DNA of 64,000 nucleotides, taken from positions 3,224,001-3,288,000 of the forward strand of contig JACONQ010000006.1 in NCBI GenBank assembly GCA_014281115.1, in the 5' to 3' direction. The position numbers and the translations under genes are program-made. Below, in pieces: positions 44,072-56,503 of the stretch (position 1 is its first letter; the number at the start of each line of letters is the position of its first letter). The DNA is from Laburnicola sp. R22_1 (taxonomy: Eukaryota; Ascomycota; Dothideomycetes; Pleosporales; Didymosphaeriaceae). Below the pieces are notes generated by a model that was not told the DNA's origin, searched no databases, and saw only the letters and a list, made by a program, of their open reading frames with translations.

Positions 44072-44557
44072 TTTGGAGTGGGGATCAATGTGCGGTAGGC
44101 TTAGGATGAGAAATGATAAGTAGGTTCTAAAGAAGGGTGCATGCTTCGGTTTTCTGTGCGTTCGACACTGATGAGTTGTTTATGAGTGGCTTCGTCCCAC
44201 GATACGATGTGGGATACAATATGGTTACTACAAGCTTCTACTCCGCATTCACCTATTACTTAACCTACCTCCATCTTCTCTCAGTTCAACTCAACTCATA
44301 CATAACCATCTTTAAACCACCCACTACTTACCACCCACCATGCACATACATACTTGACACGAAAAAGCCACACAAGCAGACAGACAGAGTACGCGCAAAA
44401 AAGTAATCTCAGTGCCATGCGAGGCCTCATCAGCTGTGAGCCATATTAGAATTATGTAAAACCCGTCTATCCATCCAAGTGTAAAAACACCACGCTAAAA
44501 CGCACCGAACACACAACCAACCTCTCCACAACACCCCCACCCCCAACCCTCCCCACT

Positions 44558-47203
44558 CTAAAAACTAAAAAGCCCACTCCTCCTCTTCCCAAGCGGATAC
44601 ACAAGCAGCGCAGCAAGAAACAACCCAACCGTAATCCCAATCGCAATCTGCACAACGCTAAACCCAACATTGAGCGCAACACTATTGATACTCCCCGTTG
44701 CGTTCGATGCATCAAGCGTAGTAGCGTCTCCCGTCGTGTTGCGCACAATCTGGTCGGCAGACGAGATACCGGACACGAGGGAGCCTTGGACGGACAGACC
44801 GGACGGTACTTGGACGAAGATGGCAGGCAGCATGGCAGCGGCTGCGAGTCCGTATCCTATTTTGCGGGTATGCGGGACGAAGGAGCTCACGGAGCTGTTT
44901 CGGGAGTGAGAAGCGCGCACGTAGCCGTCGTCCTCGGTATCGCGGCCGGGGCGGTTGCGCAGCCAGCGCTTTCGGAGTCGGATGCATCGTGGGCGGAGCT
45001 TCGCTTCCCAGAGATCCAGGCTCCAATTCTCGACGTGGCGACCGAACCTGGCCTGCAGATTTGCGGCGATGCCAATCGCGAGAGCTCCGAGCGTGTTACT
45101 GACTTGTGCGTTGCTCTTGAAATACCCGGAGGAATGGAAATTGACGACGTAGCCGATCAGAGCAATGGCGGCCATGGCGGGCATTTGCTTGTACTTGGCT
45201 TGGTTGATGACCATGAGGCAAAGGGAGAATGCGAGGACAAAGAAATAGTAGTAGTGGCTTGACATTGGATCTTTGCACTGCGTTTGTGACGTTGCATCTT
45301 TGTACATCATACCGAAAAGGACGGTGCCAATAGTGATGCCGAAGCCAAGGAACAGCGAATAGATGATCGCGTATACCATTCGGACAGATCCCGCAACGAT
45401 GTGCTTACTTTGAAGTTCGAGCGACGCAGACAATACAGTGAAGCCAGGTAGGATCAAAGCGATCGAAGACTGGGACATTGCACTGAAGCAGAATATCGGG
45501 TGGCCATCGCTTCCGGGTATCGACCCCAGCCCGCGCGCAATGAAGCTAGTGATCACTGCTGCTCCGATTTCGAACACATTACTGATTAGCTCATTGCCGG
45601 GAGACACGATCAACTGGAGCCACCCAAGGAGGCAACCGAGGAGGAAGCAGAAAGGTAAGTCGATGGGTCGTGCCTGGAAGGCGAACGGGCCTACGCTTGC
45701 TGATGCCAATCCGTAGACAAGCACTCGGAGCCAGTTGTTGAACTTCATTTTCCGGCCCATGATGGCATCTAGCCGTGGCGTAGCTTCCTCAACCCCTATA
45801 CGATCATGCACAACGTCCTTGTAGATTTCATGCACTTCGCGGAGTTTGCCAAGATCAATTCCTTGGCTGGTTCGGACGAGCTTGACTTCGCTGGTATGAA
45901 CGGAGCTATCGTCAAACGCGATGATCATACATCCAGGCATATACAAGAACTGAGCCTCGATCTCCAAGATGCGGGCGGACATGTTCAAGTACTCTTCCAG
46001 CCGATGCGTAGGGGCGCCGTACATCATCAGAGCCTTACACAAGTGGCGCAGGTAGTGTTGACGAGCTAGTGTGCCAGCTAGATGGATCTTGATCTTGTAT
46101 TGGTCGTCGTCTTTTCGCGACTTCCCAGGTTTGAGGGCGGACGCAATCGAATTGTTCGAACCCTGGCGTTTGCCCATGCTAGGGCGGACCTTCTTGTACT
46201 GCTCTTCCATCTCATAACTCATGTCTCTCTGTGCAGGTGTGGCGAGCATAGATGAAGATTCTATAAGACGGGAGATGGACGAAACGGAGTGATTGTTGCT
46301 TTTATACCAGTGCTTTCCGCGTCGAGGTGTTGAGACGCCCGAAGCTGGAGGAGAGGACGAGGCGGAGTTGGCAGCGGTACTAGCACCACTGAGCGAACCG
46401 GAGCTGTGATTCCGTCCATGGCCTGTCACTTTGTTGTTGCGCGACGGGCGAGCACCAGCGTGAGCTGCGTTGGCCTTCATCAATGTACCCAACACGCCTG
46501 TGCGGAACTTTACGGGGCGTGGCACGTGTTCATCCTCGACCTCGACTTCGTTTATGGGTGTTACGTGGCCGGAGTGAATGAATTCTTCGGAATGATAGAG
46601 ATCTTCGGGTTTAATCGTAGGAGCGTGTCGCATTGTGTGTCGCCTGACTAGCTGTCTGGCGTGCCTCATATGTTCAGGTTCGTCCTCTTTGCCATCATTG
46701 GTTCCACTTGATTCGTATCCGGGTTGTAGAAGCTGATTATTCTCAAAGTGCGGTGGTACCAGCGCCTCGCTCGAGTTCCGTCGTGATACTGGGGCAGAAT
46801 AGGTCCCGACACTCTTCGATAGCTTGGCAGCACGTTTCTGGGCTGCGAGGCCTGATCTTGCCTTTTCGTCGTCAAACTCTTCCAGCTCTTGTTCGAGGTG
46901 GAACTGCGGAGGCGTTCGCGGTGTCTTGCGAATCGCCGGCCGAGGCTTTTGTACATCTTGTAGCGGCTCATTGTACAGCGGCGCCAGCGCCTTGTGCACA
47001 GATTCCGACAACTCTCGGTGGGACACATCAGACCTCTGCAGAGGCGTGGTGTGCCCACCAGATGGGGTGGCATCTCCCGCTGAGGTTTGCAGGGACGGAC
47101 TTGTTCCTTGGGTAAACCCGACACGTTTCCGGCCAGGAGCGGCCATGGAGTCTTCGGGGTAGAGATGTGATGATGGAGGCGATTGATCATCGTGGGCGCC
47201 CAT
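44558..47203 (-). CDS. ThrE-family (DUF1212/DUF3815) membrane transporter, PRM10-like
   Basis: Intact single-exon gene of 881 residues. The first 360 or so are hydrophilic and Ser-rich. From about residue 365 (KIKIHLAGTLARQHYLRHLCKALMMYGAPTHRLEEYL) the soluble part of the ThrE domain begins, followed by about ten hydrophobic segments in two blocks. The second block (SSHYYYFFVLAFSLCLMVINQAKYKQMP, IALIGYVVNFHSSGYF) resembles the ThrE_2 half. A terminal hydrophobic segment ends in a short basic tail near GLFSF. Bacterial ThrE exports threonine; yeast PRM10 is the closest named fungal relative, pheromone-regulated with unknown substrate. Substrate here is therefore unassigned. Confidence 0.87.
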   Translation of the reverse strand: MGAHDDQSPPSSHLYPEDSMAAPGRKRVGFTQGTSPSLQTSAGDATPSGGHTTPLQRSDVSHRELSESVHKALAPLYNEPLQDVQKPRPAIRKTPRTPPQFHLEQELEEFDDEKARSGLAAQKRAAKLSKSVGTYSAPVSRRNSSEALVPPHFENNQLLQPGYESSGTNDGKEDEPEHMRHARQLVRRHTMRHAPTIKPEDLYHSEEFIHSGHVTPINEVEVEDEHVPRPVKFRTGVLGTLMKANAAHAGARPSRNNKVTGHGRNHSSGSLSGASTAANSASSSPPASGVSTPRRGKHWYKSNNHSVSSISRLIESSSMLATPAQRDMSYEMEEQYKKVRPSMGKRQGSNNSIASALKPGKSRKDDDQYKIKIHLAGTLARQHYLRHLCKALMMYGAPTHRLEEYLNMSARILEIEAQFLYMPGCMIIAFDDSSVHTSEVKLVRTSQGIDLGKLREVHEIYKDVVHDRIGVEEATPRLDAIMGRKMKFNNWLRVLVYGLASASVGPFAFQARPIDLPFCFLLGCLLGWLQLIVSPGNELISNVFEIGAAVITSFIARGLGSIPGSDGHPIFCFSAMSQSSIALILPGFTVLSASLELQSKHIVAGSVRMVYAIIYSLFLGFGITIGTVLFGMMYKDATSQTQCKDPMSSHYYYFFVLAFSLCLMVINQAKYKQMPAMAAIALIGYVVNFHSSGYFKSNAQVSNTLGALAIGIAANLQARFGRHVENWSLDLWEAKLRPRCIRLRKRWLRNRPGRDTEDDGYVRASHSRNSSVSSFVPHTRKIGYGLAAAAMLPAIFVQVPSGLSVQGSLVSGISSADQIVRNTTGDATTLDASNATGSINSVALNVGFSVVQIAIGITVGLFLAALLVYPLGKRRSGLFSF

Positions 47204-49133
47204 GTTGATATGCTTTCCACGTAGCGGACGTAGCTAAGTAGGAACGCTAAATGGTCGACCCAATTTTTCAAACTACGTTCACGGCTCTCGGCCGCACGTG
47301 TTGACAGCAAACGTATCTGAGCGAGAGGAAGCGGCTAGGTTGGTTACAATGGCGCCGCTCGCGATAACGACGGTTGACAGTATTCAAAGGAGCGGGTCCT
47401 TCCCTAGTGATAACGAGCCTGAATGTTAGAGGCGGTCAATGGTCCAAACAAAACGGCAGATGGATAGTGTTGTTTTGAGTACTTTTAGTCGTAGTGTCAG
47501 GTTGAAGATAAGCGGAGCCGTGGTTTGGGGAGTGAGTCTAGAAGGCAGGCAGAAGTCGGGATGCGAAGTACGTGTGCGTAGCGGGAAAACTAGTAGAAGC
47601 TGACTTGTAAATGAGCACATTGAGCGATGACGGTGGAAGGCAGAGAATTGATAGCAATAGAAGACTAATGCAGACTGGGAAGCTACGGGATCGATCGAAA
47701 CTAGGCCTAGTCGTTTGTGGCGCCATGGATCCACAGATATTCTTGTCGCATAGATTGTACAAAGAGGCCAGAAGGTTCGCGGTTGGTGTTGTTGGTCAGC
47801 GGCCTAGGCGACAAAGGGCATGGTGGAGCAATCGATGGCGCCAATGCCGAAATCATGGAACCGGCAACGGTGAAGCTTCTTGGTCCTCGATGCACGAGCG
47901 CGGGAGTGGCTGATAGCTAGCAACGGCAGACGGCGGTTGGCGTGGCCATTTTCTGGAGGCTTCTACTCACGACAACGGTCTTTGCGCCAGAGGTCGTGAT
48001 ACTTGGGCTTACCTTGAGCGGAAACCCGATAAAAGTCTCTTGAGCTGTGACTCCTCTTCCCACCACAAAAGAGGGACTCGACGGCGCGGATTTGCGGCCT
48101 GGGCTGCAGAGGAAAAGTGGAAACATGTCTTGCCAGGATCCGAGCGAGCGACAATTCGAGCAACTGGAGATAACAATCAGTGGGTATAACTGGGTCTGCA
48201 TAGCGGCAGTGGTGCGCGTCCAATAGTCGAGCCAGGCTGGGCGACGTGGTGGTATGTACTATGCTCGTGATAACAGAGCGGTGCAGCCGATGGAAAAGTC
48301 TGACTCTGGAGCCGCATGCTGGGACAGACTGGCTGGGCCCTGGATAGATCGCAGTCGTTGCGAGAGGTGGAGGGTGTGGCGAGTCTACCGTCTACGCCGC
48401 CCGGATACCGGCAAGGCGATTGCTATTCTTGCAGCAGTCAGCGGAGGGATGGGATGCGGTTAAGCAGGAGGCGAGAGGGTGATTGTGAATTCCTGAATCC
48501 TGATGTGAAGGGTGAAAAGCTTGTTCGGAGCTAGCCGCTTGTAGCCGAACACCTTCGGACGGGTCACGGAAGCGACGACGCAGCTCTCAACACGCTGCCA
48601 GACGCATGCTGCATGCTGCACCGACACATTACTTGCTCCTGCTTGCATCCTGCTGGCATGCCGTCCCTCTCTTCGCATGCTGCTGTTCCGGCCAGGCTCT
48701 TCCAGTAACCATTCCAGCGGCCGCGTGTGCTCCAAATTTATCCGGTTCATGGACCAGCAGAGCCACGAGCAGACGTCATCTTGTCCATCACAACACGCAC
48801 ATGTCACGACTCACGATAACCAGCGCCCAAGTATCGCGACCTTGTCAACGAGCACTCTGCCCCCTCCATACTCCCACCATGTCCATGCCACAGGATGTGC
48901 ATACAGGCTCACGTGCAGGGCGAGGCGGGCGCATGTGGGGCACCTGCATACCCCACGACTGAGGGGAAGCTGGGGGACATTGGACATTGTCCGGATCTAT
49001 GAGATACGAGGCCGAGGCGCACCATGCCCCACCTTGTGCTTGACTACAGGAATTCCCACGTTAAAAGCATGGCCATGTTGATGAACAGGCGGACCACACA
49101 GCACTGACCGCGCAGCAGCGACACCGAAGCCAT
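47204..49133. other. Intergenic, no supported gene
   Basis: 1.9 kb upstream of both the ThrE gene (minus) and the FAD monooxygenase (plus). Frames are below 135 codons and without recognisable domains. It presumably holds the promoters and UTRs of both genes. Confidence 0.45.
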
Positions 49134-50527
49134 GCCCAAGATCAACCATGCACGCCTCTCACACCACGTCCGGAAAGCAATGCACTGACCGCGCCAGGTC
49201 GTCATCGCAGGCGCTGGCCCCTCGGGCCTCCTGCTGGGCACCATGCTCGCGCGCAACCTTGGCATCAAAGTTACCATGGTCGACGCAGACAGCAAGGTCA
49301 GCGAGAATCCGCGCGCCGCCCACTTCGCACCGTCCGCCATTTACGAATTCGCACGCGCTGGCATACTAGACGAGGTGCGGGAGAAGGGCTTCTCGCCCAA
49401 GGGTGTGTGCTGGCGGTTGCAAGACACCACCTTCCTCGCCGGCATGGCCCGCGAGCCCGATACGTCCAAGTACGCCATGACAGTGCTGCCGCTGGATCGC
49501 CTGGGTCCCATCATCCAGAAGCACTTTGAGAGCTGCCCGAACGCGCAGATCCTGTGGAGACACAAGCTGGTGGGACTGCGACAGGACGAGAACGGCGCAA
49601 CCGCTGTCGTGGAGACGGCCGACGGCGAAAAGGAGATCACAGGAGACTACCTCGTGGGTGCCGACGGCGCTTCAAGTGGCGTACGGACTGCCTTGTTTGG
49701 AAAGGAATACCCGGGAGAGACGCTCCAGCAGCAGATTGTAGCCACCAATGTTGGTCAACACTTGCAACAGCCTGCGACAATGCTGACGGTCTAGGTCTAC
49801 CTACCCTTCGACGAGAAGTTCGGCTACTGGGACTCCAACTTCATCGTCCACCCAACCGACTGGTACATGGCCGCCAAAATCACGACAGACGGCCTGTGGC
49901 GAGTGACGTACGGCGACGACGCCAGCCTCTCTCGTGAAGAGCTCGTAAAACGACAGCCGTTGCGCTTCGAGAAGATCCTGCCGGGCAATCCCAAGCCGGA
50001 CGAGTACAAGCTAGTCAGCATGAGCCCGTACAAATTGCAGCAAAGATGCGCGCCAAGTTTTAGGGTGGGCAAGGTAGTGCTCGTAGCAGATGCGGCTCAT
50101 CTGTGCAACCCATTGTAAGCCTCACGCTCTCCAATGCACGCCACATAAACTGAAAGTCAACAGCGGTGGGCTCGGTCTCACGGGTGGCTTTGCCGATGTC
50201 GGCTCCCTCTACGAATGCTTCATGGGCATCCACCAAGACGAGCTCGACGAGTCTATCCTCGACAAGTACAGTGAGATTCGCATCAAGATCTGGCGGGAGA
50301 TGATTGACCCCATGTCGCGAGCCAACTTCCATCGCTTGTGGGATCCCGAAGCCAAGAAGGACCTGGACGAGTTCCTCAAGTTTTGCGAGCGTGCGGACAA
50401 TGACCCGGTGTGGGGCAAAGCTGTCATGGATGCGGCTGCTCAACCCGTGCGACACGACTTTACACAATACTTCAAGAGCAAGCAGAATGGGACGAACGGT
50501 ACGAACGGCGCCGCTGTGGCGACATAA
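49134..50527 (+). CDS. FAD-dependent aromatic monooxygenase (PheA/TfdB-type)
   Basis: Coding exons 49198-49749, 49795-50114 and 50164-50527 join in frame to 411 residues. An N-terminal exon starting at ATG 49134 is proposed because an acceptor with a CTGAC branch precedes 49198, but its donor is not canonical, so the start is uncertain. The apparent stop at 49792-49794 is the last bases of intron 49750-49794. VVIAGAGPSGLLLG is the FAD Rossmann motif. YLVGADGASSGVR is the DG motif that binds both FAD and NADPH. [22 protein letters not shown] is the second FAD motif. Such enzymes hydroxylate phenolic or polyketide substrates. It lies head-to-tail with a P450 355 bp downstream. Confidence 0.8.
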
Positions 50528-50882
50528 ATGGCTGTCTCGTTCTCCTGTCTATACCATCCATATTCTCTAGCTTCAAATCAGACTGCCCCACTAAGCGGTT
50601 CCTCCTCCAGGGCTGCGCCACAAGGGTCTCTACATCTACCCCACTTGGGGTACCATGCGCTTGCCCTCGCGACCTTACTAGTTCTAGCTAAATGTCTCCA
50701 ACTCGTCCATGGATCAGACTAGACTACAGTACCTAGTTTATCCGATGCTCTTCTAAAAACTTAAAGGTAGGTAGGTAGGCTATATACACCTTTTGCCGTC
50801 TCTCACATGTCTCACCCTCCACACACACGCGCGCACCTCTCCGCCTGCAACTGTACGCGCACCCTCCACCGCACGCACCACC

Positions 50883-52573
50883 ATGCCAACCGCAGTGTCG
50901 TACCTCCCAACGATCTTTTTTGCGCTTTCTCTCGTCGTTCTCGCGAAACTATGGAGTGAGTATCGATGGAGCAGGAAATACAAACTCCCGCCGGGCCCGA
51001 AAGGCGTGCCTTACTTTGGACATATGTTTCAGATGCCGGCGTACCATCAGGGGCCGTGGGCGAAGGAGTTGGCGGAGAAGTATGGTGAAATGTGCGTTTT
51101 CTCTCTCTTGTTCTTGGATGGAGAGATGGTGCCGTTGCTCGAGGGCTGCTGCCTCCCTCGCATCTCTCCCTTGCCCTCCTAATAGAAACCCACGCACCCA
51201 CCCTAACCCCAACCTTCAGGTTCACCATAAAAATTGCTTCCAACACGTGGGTCTTCCTCAACTCGCCCCGCACCATAACCGACCTCCTCGAAAAGCGATC
51301 CGCCATCTACTCCTCGCGGCCACGCTACCCCTACGCCTCAGCGCTCATGTCAGGTTCGTACCGCATGGTCATCCAGCCGTACGGCCCGCACTGGCGCGCC
51401 GTCCGCAAAATCATGCACTCGATCCTCAACGGGCGCAACGCGCCTACCTTCGCGCCCTTCCAGGACCTCGAGAGCAAACAGCTGGTCTACGACGTCCTGC
51501 GGCAGCCAGACCTGTGGTGGAAGGCGAACCAACGGTTCGCAAACAGCGTAGTTATGAGCGTGGTGTTTGGGAAGCGTGTCATGGGGACGAAGGGGGAAGA
51601 AGAGGGCAATATAAAGCGGTTGTTCGACACGAGTCAGGAGTTTATTGCGGCGTTGCAGCCGGGTGCGAATGCGGTGGATACGTTTTATTTCCTCGACAAA
51701 CTCCCCGGGTGGGCGAAGTGGTGGCGGCGCAGAGGGGAGGCGGCGTTTGCGCGGCTGGTGGACGTGTATGGCGCCGAGGTGCGGGATTTGGAGCGCAGGG
51801 TGGAAAACGGGACGTGTAGGGAGTGTTTTGCGACGCGGTTTTTGAGGGACCCTGCGGCGAGGGAGATGCAGGAGACGCAGCGGCTGTTTGCGCTGGGGAG
51901 TTTGATGGAGGCCGGGAGTGATACGAGTAGGATGGTGTTGAGCCAGATTGTTGCGGCTGCGGCGACGGACGCGCGGTGGGTGGTGAGAGCGCAGGAGGAG
52001 ATCGACCGCGTGTGTGGGTTTGGCGAGCGGTTGCCCGAGTTTGCGGACCGGGCGGAGTTACGGTATTTGAGTGCTGTGGCGAAGGAGGGGTTTCGGTGGA
52101 GGCCCTTTGCGGAGATTGGGATGCCGCATATGCTTATTCAGGATGATGAGTATGAAGGGTACAGGTTCCCGGCTGGGACGCTGTTTACGTGGAATAGTTG
52201 GCATGTTGCGCTCGACGAGGGGGAGAATCCGGATGCGCTGCGGTTTTGGCCGGAGAGGTGGCTTGATCCGAGTATTCAGGGGTTTGATGCGGAGAAGTTG
52301 GAGGATCCGTTGGCGGGGCATTGGAGCTTTGGGGCGGGGAGGCGCGTGTGCTCTGGGTATCATGTTGGGGATTCGAATGTGTGGATTGCGGCGGCGAGGT
52401 TGTTGTGTTGCTTTGAGTTTGAGCAGGTGGCCGGGAAGGAGGTGGATACGGTGAATATGAATGTTGCGGAGCATCGGTGGGCGCCGTTTGAGGTGCGGAT
52501 TCGGGTGAGGAGTGGGAAGCATAGGGGGTTGGTGGAGAGGGTGGGTGGGGAGGTGGTGGGGGTTGAGTATTGA
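50883..52573 (+). CDS. Cytochrome P450 monooxygenase
   Basis: Two exons (50883-51091, 51220-52573) with a 128-nt intron whose junction splits the Met codon give 520 residues. An N-terminal membrane anchor (TIFFALSLVVLAKLW) is followed by the PPGPKGVPYFGH hinge. The I-helix oxygen motif is AGSDTS, the K-helix ExxR is EGFR, and the heme loop FGAGRRVCSG places the axial ligand at Cys447. All key residues are present. Its type resembles E-class P450s of fungal secondary metabolism or aromatic degradation; the substrate is not deducible. From about 51560 the coding strand becomes markedly G-rich. Confidence 0.9.
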
Positions 52574-54072
52574 TGTGGTAGATTGGTGTGTCGAGGTATT
52601 GCTGCGTTGATGCATTGCTGCGGTGATGGATTGCTTCTTTCGCTTTGTTTTCGGATCTGTTTGGGTAGATATGGGGCTATTGAAGATCTCTGTGGCTGAG
52701 AGGTGCTGAAGGTTGCTTTTTCTTGGTCGTCATCTGCGGGGAGCTAACGGTGGTTGCATTTTCGGATCTCTCTAGCCGGATGATCCGTACCGTATCGAGA
52801 TGACCGCGCAGGATCGTGAGGTTATTCCAAGGTTCAGCAGGTCCGCGGACCTGGCATGTACACGTGCCGAGGCTTGGCGGAGTGGCTCTGGTTCGACATG
52901 TGGCGTAGGCATGCATTCCAGATTAGCGACTCAATCGCAACAGGCCGCATCTCTGCCGCTGCATCATTTCTCCAACATGCTCAATCACGCACCGCATCTC
53001 TGCCGCTGCATAACATTGAATGGCCGTCGTCCGTCAACACACCCCAGGGCCTCCATTCTGGTGACCCTCGAGCACGGCTCGGCATGACCGCGGAGCTGTC
53101 ACGTTCATGTGACAATGATAGGCGCCTGGAGCCGCCCGCGGGACCGGTCCCGTGTCTCTGGATACTAAAGGCTTATGTAGCTCCTCCCTCTTTGAGACTT
53201 TCAGCCCCAATGCCATTACCTTTCCGCCCAAGCTCGGCCCTTCCTTTGTCTATCCCACGTCTAATTCGGCTCCTGGCGTTTCCGAGCCCCGCTCTCACTC
53301 GAATGGCATTTTTTGCGCCGCGAACATGCAGGAATCAATAGTGTGGTATGCCATGAAAGTATTTCCAACTTCTAATCGCCGAAGTGCACGCAATGTCTGC
53401 CTCGGCGTTTCCCTGCACAGTATTGCTGACCGAACGAACCGTGTTCGTATGCTTAACCGAAGCCCTTTCAGCCTCGCGTGCTCGTTTTGGCGTGACAGGT
53501 CCAAAGCCGGGTGGTGTTGCCGTAAGCCACGGCTCACAAGACTGTGGCATTTGGACGCGGGAGAGCTCCAGGGTCAGAAGCTTAGCATGCTCGTGTGGGT
53601 GCCTCATATGGGCCAAATGCTCATACTGATGCCGAGCATGATTAGGATAATTGTTCCTGCTGAGACAATGGAAGCGAGCATAACGGGGCTTCAACTTGCC
53701 CAGGTGAACATATGGGCAGCATGGGCTCTTATGGGTGTGGAGTGCCAGAAATGGAAGCTCATATCAGAATCCGGCCCCCTAAATTGGGGCACGGATAAGC
53801 TAAGAGGAAGGTGTTCGCCGACCACTGTCGAGTATGGTGGCTTTAGAGATGCAAGCTGCATTGAGTCGCTGTTTACTTAACAGGCTCAAGGTTATAAGCG
53901 GCATGCAAAGCCATCACGGTGGCGCCTTCCGTCGGTCCTCAAGTTTTCACCCCTACTCAACATTGTTTCCACACAGTACCACACTATGACTTCACCTTCG
54001 GGTCTCATTTTTTCCCTGCCTGCCCCTCACGCTCTCTCTTTTCAGCCACATCCGATACTTCGACATTCAACC
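52574..54072. other. Intergenic; one unassigned 242-codon frame
   Basis: A + strand frame at 53152-53880 is open for 242 codons but shows no domain, has an unusual residue mix and overlaps comparable frames on the minus strand. It is not called as a gene. The sequence CATCTCTGCCGCTGCAT is duplicated near 52949 and 52992. Confidence 0.4.
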
Positions 54073-55718
54073 ATGGCCATCCTACTCATTGTTGTTGCGG
54101 CTATATATGGCCTAGTCTACGTCATCCTGCGTACTACGCAAAGCAAGACGGAACCTCGATTGCTCCCTACCCTCGTACCTTTCTTGGATCCCGTCATCGG
54201 CATTGCGAGACAGAAGGTCGAGTATCTCGTCAATCTACGGTACGTTTCTCTCTCTGTATTTGCGATGACCATATGACTAACAGTGCATAGGAAACGGCAT
54301 CGGTTACCCATTCTCACAATGCGGATGCCCTTCCAGCGGTTCTACGTTGTCAATGCGCCAAACCTCATCCAGGAAGTACAGAAGAAAGTTAACCTGCTGA
54401 CGTTTGTCCCTACGCTGCTCGACTTTGGAATGCTTTTCAGCGGTCTGAGTAACAAGTCGCAAGACACTCTGCGCCAGGCGTACGGCGCCCACGGCAACGG
54501 CTTCACCAATAGCGTGCACAAGCACCTTGCGTCTGGACCTACTTTGCAAGCTGCTACGCGCACCGCCGTCGATAAGCTTTCTGTGAGTGTGCCGAACAGC
54601 TTCGCGACCCAGGATGAAGTGGGAGTCTTCGAGACATTGAGGCATGAGCTCGCTCTTGCGCTTACTGGTGCTATCTATGGACCTGAGAACCCGTATGGTA
54701 ATCCTGAGATTGAAGCAAGCTGGCAGTAAGTTATCCTATTTTTATGATTTTCCTCATCATCTAGAAAGCATCGACTAACAAGACCCACAGAGAGTTTGTT
54801 CCCGGAATCAGCCACCTTCTGTACAGCCCATTTCCATCTCTCACAGCCCGGAAAGCCCTCAACGCTCGCGCCCGGCTCATCAAAGCTTTCCAGACATACT
54901 TCAAGGTCGGCGGCCACGCGCAGGCATTCGGCATGATTCCTGAAATGTACAACATCAACAAAGAACATGGCTTGTGCTCAGAAGAAGCAGCCAAGCTGGA
55001 GATGGCCACGTCTCTCGCGATGCTCAGCAGCGGTGCCATCACCGCCTTCTGGCTCCTGTTCCACATCCTCTCCGACCCCCAAGTCCTCCACGACTGCCGT
55101 CGAGAAATCCTCGACATGGTCGTCAGCGAATCCCACACACCGACCGGCCATGTCAAAGTCGTCGACTTGAGCGCCATCAAGCAGAACTGCCCAAATTTGA
55201 TGGCCATGTGGCATGAGACTCTGCGCTATCACAGCACCGTCATCAACATCAAGAAAGTGCAGCACGACACGACCCTCGCGTCGGAATACTACCTCAAGAA
55301 AGACGCTATCCTGATGATCCCCGGTACCGCTGTGCACCACGACACCGAAATCTGGGGCCCTAGCGCTAACAGCTTCGATCATCGTCGGTTCTTCACGCCC
55401 GAAGGCCACAAGAAGCTCGTTAGCACCGCTGCGTATCGACCCTTCGGTGCCGGCGCGACTATGTGTCCTGGACGCCACTTCTCCGGCAACGCGGTCCTGT
55501 CGCTGGTAGCCATGGTGCTGCTACAGTTCGACATGGCACCTGTGGAGGGCCATTGGCATATGCCGACGAAGAAGAACGCGGATATGTGGAATGCAATGCC
55601 GAAGCCTGACTACGACGTTTATGTCAAGGTTACCCCGAGGGTCGAAAAAGACTCGCCCGCGCTGGAGTGGAAGTTCGTCTGGGGATCTCCAGTCTCCGAC
55701 GGGGTGGAGAGCTTATAG
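54073..55718 (+). CDS. Cytochrome P450 (CYP7/CYP8-like class)
   Basis: Exons 54073-54239, 54291-54725 and 54791-55718 with introns of 51 and 65 nt give 509 residues. The N-terminus (AILLIVVAAIYGLVYVIL) is a membrane anchor. The K-helix motif is HETLRYH with ExxR intact, and the heme loop FGAGATMCPGRHF gives Cys426 as ligand. The I-helix region reads LAMLSSGAITAFWLLFHIL and lacks the usual acid-alcohol pair, a feature seen in CYP7/CYP8-type and other P450s that handle peroxide-like or sterol substrates. An upstream in-frame ATG at 53986 would add 29 residues. Function unknown; it is co-oriented with its neighbours. Confidence 0.88.
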
Positions 55719-56503
55719 TGGTTCTGGGTCTGGGGTGCAGCATGGTGTGCTCGCGAAAATAGTATGCGTCTCATTTGTTTAGGGTTGCGATACCACCGGG
55801 CGCTCGGAGCATCGAGTCAGCATGGCATATTGGCGAAGATGCCATGCTTGTGTCATTCAGGCCTGGAAAAGTACTGAGGGTTTGGCGTTCGGCGTATCTC
55901 GCGAGTTGGCTGTTTTTCTATTGCAATGTGGGTTTTGTGGGGTATTGTGGAAAGGTTGGGATGCGGATGAACGGGCCTGTATCTGGAGGAAATGATTGAA
56001 CGGATCTCCTATACTCGGGGCTTCTACTGCCTACACAAGCTATGCATACTTATGGTATGCATCGAAATGAAAACCTTGGAAGTCTACCTTAGGTATGATT
56101 GCAAACCTCGTCACGTCATAAGATTAATCTGCAGTTCGAGCCATGCACTGTGACTAGTCTTTCCTGAAAGCTTGATCGCCTAGAGTACATGGATTTACAG
56201 AGAGAGCATCGCTTTGAACAGGATGTTGTCGTGATTTCGTCGACAAATGCGCGGCTGGGGTCGGTCTAGTGTGAGTGACAGTTTCGGCTTAGCGCCTGCC
56301 CCGCCACACGAATTTCCACGTCCCACGATGTCGTCCAGGGCTGCTCAACTTACACATGTACAAGAGGAGGCAGAGAGGCAGATAAGCGACTGAATATGCA
56401 CGGGTTATTACGCCAGCTGCACAGCCCCGAAAACACTAGCTAAGAAAGATCTCTCTTCGGTCCAGGCTTCAGTCCAGGCTTCATCACCGGGTCGGATAGT
56501 GCC
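55719..56503. other. Intergenic, no gene seen
   Basis: 785 bp with the P450 3' region and the tannase promoter. A GCATACTTATGGTATGCAT imperfect palindrome lies at about 56043. Confidence 0.45.

Noticed and set aside
49792..49794. TAG that seems to break the FAD monooxygenase
   Set aside because: It is the acceptor end of a 45-nt intron (49750-49794) with a GCTGAC branch. Splicing joins TN to VYLPFD in frame, as in the family.
52058..52615. 185-codon minus-strand frame rich in His, Pro and Arg
   Set aside because: It mirrors the G-rich 3' half of the P450 gene; low-complexity composition shows that it is an antisense shadow.
53152..53880. 242-codon + strand frame between the two P450 genes
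   Set aside because: No domain, odd residue composition, competing frames on the other strand and no splice or start context. Kept only as an intergenic remark.
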